Source of the DNA: Salipaludibacillus sp. LMS25
GTDB lineage: Bacteria > Bacillota > Bacilli > Bacillales > Salisediminibacteriaceae
Reading direction: 5' to 3'
Assembly (NCBI RefSeq): GCF_024362805.1
Contig: NZ_CP093299.1
Location: 3,938,001 to 4,002,000, forward strand
Length of the DNA stretch: 64,000 nucleotides
In this document: positions 16,821 to 26,963 of the stretch, in pieces
How positions within the stretch are numbered: position 1 is the first letter of the stretch
How the letters are laid out: each line of letters begins with the position of its first letter
The notes under the pieces: model-generated
Databases searched by the model: none
What the model saw: only the letters and a program-made list of their open reading frames with translations
What the model was told of the DNA's origin: nothing
Translations under genes and position numbers: made by a program

Positions 16821-18659
16821 ATGTGTGGAATTACCGGATGGGTGGATCAGTCAAAAAATTTAATAAACCACGAAGACACGTTAAAACGAATGGCTAACAA
16901 ATTGAGTTTGCGTGGTCCAGATGCGATTACGACATGGAGCTGTGAAAAGGCTGTTTTCGGCCATACACGTCTAATCGTCGTTGACCCAGCAGGTGGCGCT
17001 CAACCAATGACGAAGAAGAAGAACGGATTTAGCTATACGATTTGTTATAACGGTGAATTATACAATACAGAGGATATTAGAAAAGAATTGAGCACTCTCG
17101 GGTATAGCTTTAACTCCCACTCTGATACAGAAGTTTTGCTGACAGCCTATATTCAATGGAGAGAAGCCTGCGTTGAAAGGCTAACAGGTATCTTTGCATT
17201 TGCTGTTTGGGATGAAGAAAGACATGAGCTGTTTCTAGCGAGAGATAGGCTAGGTGTGAAACCATTGTTTTACACGTTGACGAATAAAGGGATCATATTT
17301 GGCTCGGAAATAAAAGCCATATTAGCCCATCCAGCTATAAATACGAACGTTAACATTGAAGGATGGCAAGAACTACTTGGTTTAAGTCCGTCTCGAACAC
17401 CTGGACATGGTATTTTCAGTGGTATGAAAGAATTAAGGCCAGCTCATCACATGCGATTTAAGGATGGTAAACCAACTGTTCAACGATATTGGCAAGTAAA
17501 AAGTCTCTATCACCGTGAATCAATTGCGGAGACTGTAGCTCATATACGTCATTTAGTGACAGCAGCGGTGGAAGGACAGTTGGTTGCCGATGTGCCAGTC
17601 TCAACATTTTTGTCAGGTGGGCTTGATTCTAGCGCTATTTCTGCGATTGCAGCTGCTTTTTATAAAGAAAAAGGCCGCTCACCTCTAAAAACCTTTTCGT
17701 TTGATTATGAGGAAAATGAACGTTACTTTACATCTAGTCATTTTCAACCAGATGCTGACAGTCCTTGGGTAGAACGGATGGTTGAAGAATTAAATACTGA
17801 TCACACAAAAGCGGTTATTAAACAATCTGAGCTTTATAAGTTACTTGAGTCAGCCGTTGAAGCAAGAGATTTACCTGGAATGGCCGATATAGATTCCTCG
17901 TTGCTATGGTTTTGCGGAGAAATTCGTAAACAAGCGACTGTAGCCTTGTCTGGAGAATGTGCCGATGAAATTTTTGGCGGTTATCCGTGGTTTCGCGATA
18001 AGGAAAAATTACAAGGTGAAATTTTCCCGTGGATGAATTCATTAGAAGAGAGAGAACGGTTACTTAGACCAGAATGGCAGAATAAACTGCACTTAAAGAA
18101 CTATGTCACGGAACGCTACAAGGAAACATTACGTGAAGTACCCGTTTTAGAAGGAGAATCAGAAGAAGAGGCTCAAAGGAGGAGCTTATTTTACGTTAAT
18201 ATGACATGGTTTATGACGACTTTACTGGAACGAAAGGACCGTATGAGTATGGCACAAAGCTTGGAGGTTCGAGTCCCCTTCGCTGATCACAACCTTGTGG
18301 AATATGTGTGGAATATACCATGGGAAATGAAGATGTTGCACGGTAGAGAAAAAGGCATATTACGACGCGCTATGGAAGGTATCCTACCGCATGATGTGTT
18401 ATATAGAAAGAAAAGTCCGTTCCCTAAAACTCATCATCCTACTTATCGGAAATTGGTCTCAGATTCTCTTATGAAACTTGTTGAACAAAAGGAGTCTCCT
18501 CTTTTCGATAAGCTCGATTATCAAAAGGTAAAGACACTTGCTGAAACAGAAGGGAGTTCATTTAAGAAGCCGTATTTCGGACAGCTGATGACAGGGCCGC
18601 AATTAATGGCTTACTTGCTTCAATTAGATAGATGGATGAGACATTATAATGTAAGTTGA
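16821..18659 (+). CDS. asnO: Asparagine synthase (glutamine-hydrolysing), AsnO type
   Basis: 612 residues. ATG 16821 is preferred over ATG 16815 because it makes Cys the second residue (MCGITGWVD), the N-terminal nucleophile of the Ntn glutaminase domain. Glutaminase residues RLIVVD, NGELYN and the SDTE motif follow. The synthetase half has the ATP pyrophosphatase motif FLSGGLDSSAIS and SGECADEIFGGYPWF. Length and sequence fit AsnO (614 residues), the sporulation-associated paralogue in B. subtilis, better than AsnB or AsnH. Makes Asn from Asp, Gln and ATP. Confidence 0.92.
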   Translation: MCGITGWVDQSKNLINHEDTLKRMANKLSLRGPDAITTWSCEKAVFGHTRLIVVDPAGGAQPMTKKKNGFSYTICYNGELYNTEDIRKELSTLGYSFNSHSDTEVLLTAYIQWREACVERLTGIFAFAVWDEERHELFLARDRLGVKPLFYTLTNKGIIFGSEIKAILAHPAINTNVNIEGWQELLGLSPSRTPGHGIFSGMKELRPAHHMRFKDGKPTVQRYWQVKSLYHRESIAETVAHIRHLVTAAVEGQLVADVPVSTFLSGGLDSSAISAIAAAFYKEKGRSPLKTFSFDYEENERYFTSSHFQPDADSPWVERMVEELNTDHTKAVIKQSELYKLLESAVEARDLPGMADIDSSLLWFCGEIRKQATVALSGECADEIFGGYPWFRDKEKLQGEIFPWMNSLEERERLLRPEWQNKLHLKNYVTERYKETLREVPVLEGESEEEAQRRSLFYVNMTWFMTTLLERKDRMSMAQSLEVRVPFADHNLVEYVWNIPWEMKMLHGREKGILRRAMEGILPHDVLYRKKSPFPKTHHPTYRKLVSDSLMKLVEQKESPLFDKLDYQKVKTLAETEGSSFKKPYFGQLMTGPQLMAYLLQLDRWMRHYNVS

Positions 18660-18792
18660 GGTAGCCACATTTTGCAGGTTTCTATAATGATGTCAATAAA
18701 TTTATCACGCATGGAATGGGGATAAAATTACCTTCTCTATTCCATACGAGCAAAAACAAAATTGGTATGAATATATTTCTTGTTAGACTAAA

Positions 18793-18818
18793 GGCTGCAC
18801 TCCCGTAGGAATGCAGCC
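18793..18818 (+). terminator. Hairpin downstream of asnO
   Basis: A 7-bp stem (GGCTGCA/TGCAGCC) 130 bases after asnO, followed only by AAATTTAT. A weak terminator candidate; the next repeat starts at its foot. Confidence 0.5.
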
Positions 18819-18822
18819 GAAA

Positions 18823-18981
18823 TTTATCCCACTCTTAAGGGTCAGTAAAACCCCCACCTCAAAACTTAAGAAGGTCGAAACGTTTAGGTGGGGGATAAAC
18901 TGCCCCTAAAGGTCCCAGAAGTTAAACGAACAATCAGTGGGGGATGAAGGAAAACGCCCACTGATTGAAGCTTAGCTTTAT
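18823..18981 (+). repeat. TTTAT-bounded repeat, copy E (type 1, complete)
   Basis: A full-length reference copy of 159 bp. It has TTTATCCCACTC, an outer stem (GGTCAGT/ACTGCCCC region), an inner 9-bp stem CCCCCACCT/AGGTGGGGG, a spacer with AAGTTAAACGAAC, a second stem AATCAGTGGG/CCCACTGATT, then GAAGCTTAGCTTTAT. Confidence 0.92.
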
Positions 18982-19458
18982 GTATCAATTACTCATTCAT
19001 TTAGCTGTTTGACTGCGCTTCCCCACGTTAGAACGATTATAGGTGAAATTTCCGGATATATGTGTCGTTGAAGATAGAGGTGTATTGCATGCAAAAGCAT
19101 AGCTTTTTAAGGTAGTTCCAAATCTATATAGTGATACTACCCAAAGAGCAACGGATAGTAGAGAAGGTCAAACATCATCGATCAGTAGTATGGCCGATTC
19201 TATGCAGTCATTTTTATGTTTTCGTGCCCTCACACTTAGTATAAAACCTAATTACCTATGTCTTGCTTAATAGCGAGAAAGTAAATACAAGAGGGACAAC
19301 TATTGAAATATCAAATTATGTAAATTAGCTGTAGCTGTGGTAAAATTAAAATTATACTACTTATTGTTCTATAAAATAAAACAGTGACAATTTGTTAGTA
19401 ATTGTTGCGGTTTTGTATAGTCAATTATTAGGTGACCTTTGGAAGTGAGGGATCAGTT
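18982..19458. other. AT-rich intergenic region, no gene seen
   Basis: No frame with a credible ribosome binding site. AT-rich, with several promoter-like hexamers (for example TATACT near 19353) but none well paired. It presumably holds the promoter of the large helicase gene. Confidence 0.4.
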
Positions 19459-21174
19459 TTGCCTGTAGAAAAAATATTAGATTACTTTACTGAATATGAA
19501 GCGAACGAAAGGTTTATGCAAAATTCCATAACTGGCACGAGTGGAAGTGAGTATTCTAAAGATATTCTAAACAACGCAAATAAAATAGAAAATGAAATTG
19601 TATGGAAAAAGAAGGAGCTTGTACTAAAAGAAATTAAAAAATTGAAAAAAAAGAATTTATTGAAAGTAGATTTTCAGGATGAGTTAAGCGATGTTCTAGA
19701 TGAGTCAATAAGAAGTCATGATCTTTCATCGATACAACAGGGGCTTAAATTTTCTCATAATAACGTACAAAACGGTTTTTATCAGTTTATAACACCGCTT
19801 CTAAAGGATGATGAAGTAACAGTGTGTTATCCAATATTAGAGAGCAGTAAAGCTAAGTATCCTGTCCTCACTTTTACCGCAATAATAGAAGATAATACTT
19901 TAGCTGTGTCTAGTTGTTATTTAAATAAGAACAGCTTGGTTGTTCTTATTGCAGATGCTAAAAAGCTTGATTTTCAGGAAGTGGAAGATTTTTATAAAAA
20001 TGAAATAAGGGGTGCGCTGAACAGCATTGAACGGATTCAAGGCCAAAAAGAGCTTAGTGAAATTATTAAACTAGTTAAGGTGGTCTTATTTGAATACTTT
20101 AATTTAGCGGATATTAAGATTTCTAACTATACTAACGGTTGGAGATTAATAAATAAAGTGTTAATTACCACAGAGTCATTGAATGAAATGCGAGAGCCAC
20201 CATTTAGAGAAGAGATAAGTTTGGTAAAGAAGAAACTGAAAGATACCAACAAAAGTCTTGTGACTAAATATTTAAAGATAAATACTGATCAACTTAGTTA
20301 TAACGAATCTCTAGGACATACAAATTACCATTATGGTAGCTACACGAGTGATTATTCTGTTAATGAGAAACAATGGCATGTTGTGACCCGCATAAATAAA
20401 ATTGAGTTACTTTCGGTAAATGGACCACCTGGTACTGGTAAAACAACGCTATTAAAAGAGATTATCGCGAACAATTTTGTCGAGAAGACAAAAGAAATAG
20501 TGTCTGTTTGGGATGAGGATTGGATCAAGATAAATGAAGGGACCAAAAGAGAAGTATATCTATCTCCTTTTAAAGGAGAAAATAAGAAGTCAATGATTAT
20601 TACAAGTACAAATAATAAAGCTGTTGATAATATCGGGATGGAGCTCCTTCAAGAAATTGATTATTTGAGTGAAAGCTTATCAAACAGTGAGATCAAGGGC
20701 CTGTTTTGTGCACGGTTAGGCAATAAAACTAATGTTAACCAGTTTAAGGCGGAGTTGCTTCAGCCTTTGTTGAATGGTTTAAGCAAAGATGGTACATCAC
20801 AAGATAATGTAAAAGAGGAATTCTTGTCCTTATACAATGAGCTGAAAGAGCTGCATATAAAAATCAATCAATTTACCCAATTAACAGCAGACCTTAGTAA
20901 TAATAGAACTTCTACTCATTTAGAATTGACTATAAAACAAGAACAACATATCTATGACGATATCGTTAATGAGCTTGAGAAGAATTCGTATAAAGTAGAA
21001 CAGAAAAATGACGAGCTGAATCAATTAAACACAGAGCTTAGTGATCTAAATAAAGAAGAGGCGGATGCTCAGCTTCATTTAGTGGAGATACAAGAGCAAC
21101 TAAAGTTGTTGTATTTCAACCTTAATAAGTATAATAGCTATCAAAAATTCAAGATATTAAATAGGCACTGCTGA
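19459..21174 (+). CDS. N-terminal fragment of the helicase-PLD gene
   Basis: The reading frame runs from TTG 19459 through Walker A (NGPPGTGKTTL) and the first helicase motifs, then through a Lys/Glu/Leu-rich coiled coil, and stops four codons into the IS (RHC then TGA at 21172). It lacks Walker B, motifs IV-VI and the PLD nuclease. Any product would bind ATP at most. The composition is AT-rich and Lys-rich, unlike the flanking metabolic genes. Confidence 0.75.
   Translation: MPVEKILDYFTEYEANERFMQNSITGTSGSEYSKDILNNANKIENEIVWKKKELVLKEIKKLKKKNLLKVDFQDELSDVLDESIRSHDLSSIQQGLKFSHNNVQNGFYQFITPLLKDDEVTVCYPILESSKAKYPVLTFTAIIEDNTLAVSSCYLNKNSLVVLIADAKKLDFQEVEDFYKNEIRGALNSIERIQGQKELSEIIKLVKVVLFEYFNLADIKISNYTNGWRLINKVLITTESLNEMREPPFREEISLVKKKLKDTNKSLVTKYLKINTDQLSYNESLGHTNYHYGSYTSDYSVNEKQWHVVTRINKIELLSVNGPPGTGKTTLLKEIIANNFVEKTKEIVSVWDEDWIKINEGTKREVYLSPFKGENKKSMIITSTNNKAVDNIGMELLQEIDYLSESLSNSEIKGLFCARLGNKTNVNQFKAELLQPLLNGLSKDGTSQDNVKEEFLSLYNELKELHIKINQFTQLTADLSNNRTSTHLELTIKQEQHIYDDIVNELEKNSYKVEQKNDELNQLNTELSDLNKEEADAQLHLVEIQEQLKLLYFNLNKYNSYQKFKILNRHC
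21158..21163. repeat. Left target-site duplication TAAATA
   Basis: TAAATA at 21158-21163 is repeated at 22816-22821, flanking the IS directly. One copy is needed to restore the helicase frame. Confidence 0.85.
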
Positions 21175-22815
21175 ATAACTTTAAAAGTAAGATTTCACAA
21201 GGATTCTGGGCATTTATGTCGAAGTAAGGTGCAAGGAAAAACGTAGACTGTTATAAAAAAACCTTGCATGTGGAGGTCGAGAAAACATGTACAATCATTC
21301 AGAACATCACATGTTGTTACCTGACGATTTTTTTCTGCCATTTGGCGGCAAGTTAAATAAACATAACCGGTGGGTAAAACTGGCGAACCTTATTCCATGG
21401 TGGAAAGTAGAAGACCAGTATAAACATCACTTGAAAGACCTCACTCAAGGTGCGCACGCTTACTCGGTTCGGCTGGCTCTTGGTGCCCTTATCATTAAAG
21501 AAAGGTTAGGGACGAGTGACCGTGAAACGGTGGAGCAGGTGACTGAGAATCCGTATCTTCAGTACTTTCTAGGCTTGCCAGACTATCAAGAAGACCCACC
21601 CTTTCATGCCTCCTCGATGACTCATTTTAGAAAGCGTATTACCCGTGACATCTTGAACCAAGTAAATGAATGGGTGGTAGAAGAAGCCCGTGGCTCTTCT
21701 AAAGAGGCTGATTCTGATGATGACGACTCTCATCATGGCTCAGGTGGTGCTTCAAAGTCCTCCGTATCTAAACCAGATCAGCCGGATAAGTCTGAGGAAC
21801 CACGTTATCATCAAGGAAAGCTGCTCATTGATGCGACATGTGCCCCAGCTGATATCACCTATCCGACTGACGTGACTCTTTTGAACAAGAGCCGTGAAAA
21901 ATTAGAAGGCATGATTGATACCCTTCATGACTCCCTTGGTGGTAGTCAAAAGAAACCAAGAACATACCGTCAAAAAGCCCGTAAAGAGTATGTGAGTTTG
22001 ACTAAGCAGAAGAAGCCGTCCAAACGTAAGCTGAGAAAGGGAATTAGAAAGCAACTCAACTACGTCAAACGTGATCTAAAGCATGTGACAAACTTGGTAG
22101 ATCAGGTTGGGCTTTCAGCTTTAAGTCGTCGTCAGTATCGTGATCTCTTAGTGATTCAAGCCGTTTACCGACAACAAAAGCAGATGTACACGTCAAAATC
22201 TCATCGAATTGATGACAGAATCGTGAGTATCTCACAACCGCATGTACGACCGATTGTTCGAGGAAAAGCACACACAAACGTTGAATTTGGTGCGAAACTG
22301 TCACTCGTTATGAGGGATGGCTGGGCATTCCTAGATAACGTAAGGTGGGATGCCTACCACGAAGGGACAGATTTGAAAAGAGCGATAGCGTCGTACAAAA
22401 ACCGCTTTGGGTATTATCCAGAAGCTGTTTTAGCAGATCGGATTTATCTGACACGTGAAAATCGTGCTTATTGCAAGCGAGAAGGGATTCGCCTTAGCGG
22501 TCCAAAGCTAGGAAGACCCTCGAAAAAAGAAAATAAAGAACAAAAACGAGTCGCCTACCAGGATGCACGTGAGCGAAATGCCATTGAGGGCAAATTCGGA
22601 GAAGCCAAACGCACTTATGGTTTAGGGCTTATTCGAGCACGTCTAAAAGAGACAAGTGAATCTATTATCGCCCTGCAAGTGTTAAATCTTAACTTGTCGA
22701 AGGCCTTAAGGGCTCTTCATTTTTTCTTGCTTATGACAACGATCGGATCACTCACGTCAGATAAACGAGACTGTCAGATGAAAACTCATTAAAAGGGATG
22801 TTGTTAAGCAACCCC
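21164..22815 (+). mobile_element. IS5-superfamily insertion sequence (1652 bp)
   Basis: Ends are imperfect inverted repeats. The left GGCACTGCTGAATAAC and the complement of the right end, GGGGTTGCTTAACAAC, match at 11 of 16 positions. Flanked by a 6-bp TAAATA duplication. It carries one intact transposase. It lies inside the helicase-PLD gene in the same orientation. Confidence 0.9.
21287..22792 (+). CDS. DDE transposase of the IS5 superfamily (IS5/IS1182-like)
   Basis: 501 residues. The N-terminal InsH-type domain has a FGGKLNKHNRWVKLANLIPW block. The DDE residues are probably in LLIDATCAPADITYPTD (first Asp), EAVLADRIYLTRENR (second Asp) and ERNAIEGKFGEAKRTYGL (Glu). Between residues ~135 and 175 lies an Asp/Ser/Lys-rich low-complexity linker. 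Start ATG 21287 follows GGAGGTCG. It is full length with no frameshift, so the element may still be mobile. The exact IS family cannot be settled without a search. Confidence 0.92.
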   Translation: MYNHSEHHMLLPDDFFLPFGGKLNKHNRWVKLANLIPWWKVEDQYKHHLKDLTQGAHAYSVRLALGALIIKERLGTSDRETVEQVTENPYLQYFLGLPDYQEDPPFHASSMTHFRKRITRDILNQVNEWVVEEARGSSKEADSDDDDSHHGSGGASKSSVSKPDQPDKSEEPRYHQGKLLIDATCAPADITYPTDVTLLNKSREKLEGMIDTLHDSLGGSQKKPRTYRQKARKEYVSLTKQKKPSKRKLRKGIRKQLNYVKRDLKHVTNLVDQVGLSALSRRQYRDLLVIQAVYRQQKQMYTSKSHRIDDRIVSISQPHVRPIVRGKAHTNVEFGAKLSLVMRDGWAFLDNVRWDAYHEGTDLKRAIASYKNRFGYYPEAVLADRIYLTRENRAYCKREGIRLSGPKLGRPSKKENKEQKRVAYQDARERNAIEGKFGEAKRTYGLGLIRARLKETSESIIALQVLNLNLSKALRALHFFLLMTTIGSLTSDKRDCQMKTH

Positions 22816-22821
22816 TAAATA
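22816..22821. repeat. Right target-site duplication TAAATA
   Basis: Second copy of TAAATA, immediately after the right IS end (ACCCC). Confidence 0.85.
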
Positions 22822-24845
22822 AGATTAGCGGAAAACGAAAAGCATTCTTAGCCGAATATCCTTCAGCTGAGTACATTAAAAGTTTAATTTCAGCTAGTGA
22901 AGAAAAGAGAAGTCGATTAGACATTACTCGAGAAAAGCTAAATGATAAGTTGAAAGAAATGCATAGCAGGAAAGCTAATCATGAACAAATGCTAGAAGGT
23001 TTGTTAAGTGAAAGAGAAAACTTAACTAATGAACATACAACGAGACAGAAAAGTTTGAATTTTTTTAAAGAGATCATACGTCGAAAAAAAGATTTAGAGA
23101 ATATACTCGACTTTGACATTGTTGACTTAATGGACATCTACAAGTTAGCCAATTGTGAAAAAATTTTTCAGCTACGTCATAAACTTTTTGAGCTTTCATT
23201 AAAAGTCAATGAAGCCTACATTCGAAAAAACACTGCTTATATAAGCTATAACCTTGAAAAAATAGTAGAAGATGATGGGTGGTTTAATTCTTTTTATAAT
23301 CCAAATCAAGAATATCGTCCTGGTTACGAAGGCGGGCTAAGGGCATTGTGGGAAACGTTTTGTATGGTTTTTCCCGTAGTGACGACAACCTTGCACTCTT
23401 TTCACACTAAAACTTTCCCTATGATACCAAAACTTTTTGATCAAGTCTTGGTTGATGAGTCAGGTCAAATTTTACCGCACTATGTCATTGGCCCGCTTTT
23501 TAGAGCGAATCAAGCTGTAGTCGTTGGGGATGTATTTCAATTAGAGCCAATACGTTTACAAAGTGATCATTTGATTGATAAATATCAGTCAATTGACGAA
23601 CGTATGCATGAAATGGTTTGTATTGAAACGAATAGTGTTCAAAGCTACTCAGACGTAAGATCAGACATATATGAACAAATAGGCAAAGACAAGGTCGGTG
23701 TCATACTGGAGGAACACAGAAGATGTGAGGATAGCATTGTCCAGTTCTCTAATCAATTCGTTTACAATAATAAATTGAAAATTGTAGAGCGAGATAATCA
23801 TGACAAGCCTTTTGGAAGAAACCTCGTGACTTTTGATGTAAGGGGCAAGCAACGGAGCGATAATGTCAATGAACTAGAAGCTTCAATGTGTGAACGGATT
23901 ATAGAACACTTACGTGGTACAGGTATAAGCAACGAAAATATCGCTATTATTACACCATACAAAAATCAAGTCATGCATTTAAAAAACAAACTAAAAAACA
24001 TTGATATCGGTACGGTGCATACCTTTCAGGGGCAAGAGAAAAAAGTCATTCTCTTTTCATCTGTCATACAGGCAGATGACAAATCTAATTTTGTCGGAAG
24101 CAAGCCCAACATGTTAAATGTAGCTCTCACCAGAGCTAAATCACAATTAATATGGGTAGGTAACTTTGGCGCCGCCCAACGATCAAATAATTACTTGAAA
24201 CATGCAGCTAAGATACTGCAAGAACGCGGCATCATCTACTCTATTTATGACATGTCGCTTAACCAAAACATTGAAGGCGCTCAAATTGATGAGGCAATGA
24301 AACTTTATTCCGACCGAATAGGCCAGGAGAGTACTAAACTGAATCAATACCTCTTAGATAATTTTAGCCAGGGTATATTAAAAGGACCAAAGAATCATTC
24401 TTTATTCTTCCAGAAGGCTCTCGACTATGCTGAGTCATCCATTGTAATTATTTCACCTTGGATAACGAACTATGTTGTGGATTCAAGGTTTAAAGAAAAG
24501 CTAAATAGTCTGATAAACCATGATGTAAAAGTCAAAATAATATTCGGCTATCATAAGAGTAACTATAAACTAGATCAACTCGACCAGATTGTTGATTTAG
24601 ATTGTACGAGCAGAAATAATAGTCAGATCGTATATGCGATAAAAGCTATTTATCAATTACTCGGTGATCAACTCATTTACAATCCACCCATGCATACTAA
24701 ATTACTGCTAATTGATGAAAAATATTTAGTCATTGGGTCATTCAATTGGTTATCGAATAGCGGCGAGAGAGCAGGAGTAAAGGACGAAATTAGTTGTATA
24801 ATTACCGATCAAAGGTCTATTGAGTTTGTGAAAGAGTATTATTAG
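22822..24845 (+). CDS. C-terminal fragment of the helicase-PLD gene
   Basis: Open from the IS boundary to the stop at 24845, so it has no native start; TTG 22950 is only the first possible internal start. It holds Walker B (VDESGQILPHYVIGPLF), helicase motifs IV-VI (GTVHTFQGQEKK; LNVALTRAKSQ) and the HKD-type PLD nuclease motif HTKLLLID with the downstream IGSFNWLSNSG. Without Walker A it could not act as a helicase. Confidence 0.75.
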
Positions 24846-24940
24846 GTAAAAAGAGGAACTGTTTTGCTACGTAATTCGGCTCTATATCACCTCATTTTCT
24901 TATAATTTGTTTTATATATGAATGAATTTCATAATGCCAA

Positions 24941-25097
24941 TTTATCACAGATAACCGTTCGTAAAACTCCGGCTTTAAATTGAAAGCATATATGAATATA
25001 TATAGGCGGGAGATAACGGATGCTCATGTCCTGATTCACACAACTACCAATCAGTGTGAGAGGACGAAAACGCCCACTGATTAAAGGTTCGTTTTAT
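24941..25097 (+). repeat. TTTAT-bounded repeat, copy F (type 2, complete)
   Basis: 157 bp from TTTATCACAGATAACCG to TTCGTTTTAT. The first stem pairs CTCCGGC... with GCGGGAGATAACGG; the second is AATCAGTG.../...CACTGATT. It directly abuts repeat R3a. Confidence 0.88.
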
Positions 25098-25099
25098 AA

Positions 25100-25250
25100 G
25101 CAATAAAACGAGTAGCATCTATTGAATTTTATTTAATATGCGGATATAAAAAGTGGCTGAAGCGTAATTGACGACTCCCAGAGGAGGAAGCGCAGGCTGA
25201 AGTGAAGGTCGCATTCATTAGTCGGTTTTTGACATCTTATTTTAAATTAT
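25100..25250 (+). repeat. Second repeat family, copy R3a
   Basis: About 150 bp shared with 27205-27420: GCAATAAAACGA at the start, then TATAAAAAGTGGCTGAA, GACTCCC-GAGGA-GAAGCGCAG, GCATTCAT, and TTTTGACATCTTATTTT at the end. No coding potential. Confidence 0.75.
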
Positions 25251-25312
25251 GACATTAATTCATTTAACGATTAAAAAATACTTGAAGTTTGTCCAGTGTG
25301 ATAATAGTCACC

Positions 25313-25347
25313 AAAAACGCCTCCTTTAATCAGGAATGGCGTTTTTT
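25313..25347 (+). terminator. Terminator-like hairpin, transcript unclear
   Basis: A 9-bp stem (AAAAACGCC/GGCGTTTTT) with a T-run, 470 bases after the helicase-PLD gene and 130 before the desaturase-like gene. The stem is A/T-heavy at its base, so strength is uncertain. Confidence 0.55.
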
Positions 25348-25478
25348 GTATGGTACTTTCACTATCAGACCATAATTAAAAAGAAGATCCTTAGTCTAGA
25401 GCAAAAAGAATATTGGTTGTTTTATTACTTTTTGATGGGGGAGGGACTCATTAAGATTTTTATAGTAAGAGGTGAATT

Positions 25479-26963
25479 ATGCAGAGGAAGAACATTGCTA
25501 TAATAGGGGCTGGACCAGGGGGATTAGCCGCAGCCATGTTGCTATCAGCAAGAGGCTATCGCGTACAGTTGTTCGAAAAACAGGACTATATCGGAGGACG
25601 AACATCCTCATTTTCTAAATTAGGTTATACATTTGATTTAGGTCCGACTTTTTTTAGTATGCCTTATATTCTTGAAGAAATATTTGAGGAAGCAGGTCGA
25701 CGGTTAGAAGATTATGTGTCGCTCAAAAAAATAGACCCTATGTACACACTCATGTTTGATGATTTCTCAATGAAAGCAAGCTCAGATCAACAAAAAATGA
25801 AACGAGTTGTAGAAACACATTTCCCAGGGTATGGTGTGCAATACGAACGCTTTATGTCAGACACACGTAAGAAAATGAACGTATTATTACCAATTCTGCA
25901 AAAGAATCACGATTCTATTTTTGATTATGTGCGTTTAAGAAGTATAAAAGCATGGCCAAAGTTAGAGATAAGTAAAACATTATATGATGTGTTGTCAAAC
26001 TATTTTGAGGATGATCGCTTAAAACTATCTTTCACCTTTCAATCTAAATATTTAGGAATGTCCCCATGGGAGTGCCCTGGTATATTTAGCATTTTGGCTT
26101 TTATGGAACATGAGTATGGTATTTTTCATCCGGTAGGGGGGCTAAGTAAGTTAACTGAAGCTATGGGGAACGTTGCCAAAGAACATGGAGCAGGTATACA
26201 TACGGGAACAGGAGTGGCTAAAATAATTATTGGCGATAAGCGGACTGTTAAAGGTTTACAGTTAGATAATGGCGATAAAATAGCTGTTGATCATGTGGTT
26301 ATGAATGCTGATTTTGCTCAAGCCATGAGTCAGCTTGTGGCTGATGATCTGCGAAGAAAGTATAAGACAATCCAATTAGAAAAGAAACGGTACTCGTGTT
26401 CTACTTTTATGATTTACGCTGGAGTAGATACCCCTGTGCCATTGGATCATCATACTATATTATTTTCTAAAGATTATAAACGAAATGTTGAAGAAATATC
26501 GGAATTAAAAGCTATATCTCAAGACCCGTCCATTTATATTCAAAATGCCTCGATAACAGATTCGTCCTTAGCTCCGGAGGGGAAGTCAGCATTGTACATG
26601 CTTGCTCCTGTACCTAACAATTTTAGCCATTTAGATTGGGAGAAAGAAAAAGGCACGTTTCGGGATTTAATTCTGTCCAAAGTGGAGGAGAAAACAGGCT
26701 TACACGAACTCCGCCATAAGATTGAAACAGAAACTGTTTTAACACCGGCTGATTGGGAAAATAATAAGTACGTGTATAAAGGTGCTACGTTTAACTTAGC
26801 TCATAATTTGCGACAAATGATGTACTTCAGACCTCATAATAAGTTGAAAGAATTTCGCGGTCTTTGGCTCGTTGGAGGAGGCACACATCCAGGGAGTGGG
26901 CTGCCAACGATTTTTGAATCAGCGAGAATTACAGCAAACCTCCTTTCAGGAGAAATAGATTGA
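25479..26963 (+). CDS. Carotenoid (phytoene/diapophytoene) desaturase family protein
   Basis: 494 residues. N-terminal FAD motif IAIIGAGPGGLAAAMLLSA, then LFEKQDYIGGRTSSF; the C-terminal signature GLWLVGGGTHPGSGLPTIFE is hallmark CrtI/CrtN/CrtP. Members desaturate or oxidise C30/C40 carotenoids at the membrane. No crtM/crtB synthase lies in the window, so its substrate must be made elsewhere or it has another role. Start ATG 25479 follows AAGAGGTG. It is flanked by repeats on both sides and may have moved with them. Confidence 0.87.
   Translation: MQRKNIAIIGAGPGGLAAAMLLSARGYRVQLFEKQDYIGGRTSSFSKLGYTFDLGPTFFSMPYILEEIFEEAGRRLEDYVSLKKIDPMYTLMFDDFSMKASSDQQKMKRVVETHFPGYGVQYERFMSDTRKKMNVLLPILQKNHDSIFDYVRLRSIKAWPKLEISKTLYDVLSNYFEDDRLKLSFTFQSKYLGMSPWECPGIFSILAFMEHEYGIFHPVGGLSKLTEAMGNVAKEHGAGIHTGTGVAKIIIGDKRTVKGLQLDNGDKIAVDHVVMNADFAQAMSQLVADDLRRKYKTIQLEKKRYSCSTFMIYAGVDTPVPLDHHTILFSKDYKRNVEEISELKAISQDPSIYIQNASITDSSLAPEGKSALYMLAPVPNNFSHLDWEKEKGTFRDLILSKVEEKTGLHELRHKIETETVLTPADWENNKYVYKGATFNLAHNLRQMMYFRPHNKLKEFRGLWLVGGGTHPGSGLPTIFESARITANLLSGEID

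Larger units (their letters stand above)
19459..24845 (+). pseudogene. SF1 helicase-phospholipase D defence-type gene (Mokosh type II-like), interrupted by an IS
   Basis: One gene split by the IS at 21164-22815. Removing the IS and one TAAATA copy joins ...KFKILN to KISGKRKAF... in frame and gives a 1242-residue protein from TTG 19459 (after GTGAGGGAT; GTG 19432 is an alternative). Walker A NGPPGTGKTTL is at residues ~321-331, a coiled coil at ~420-620, Walker B VDESGQ at ~779-784, then EEHRRCEDS, GTVHTFQGQEKKVILFSS and NVALTRAKSQLIWVGN, all typical of UPF1/COG1112 helicases. A C-terminal PLD motif HTKLLLID (H1193, K1195, D1200) ends the protein. This order matches Mokosh type II (MkoC) as I remember it. 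As it stands only two fragments can be made. Confidence 0.8.

Noticed and set aside
19459..24845. Two separate helicase genes flanking a transposon
   Set aside because: Neither half has a full motif set, the right half has no start, and the frame closes exactly on removing the IS and one target copy.
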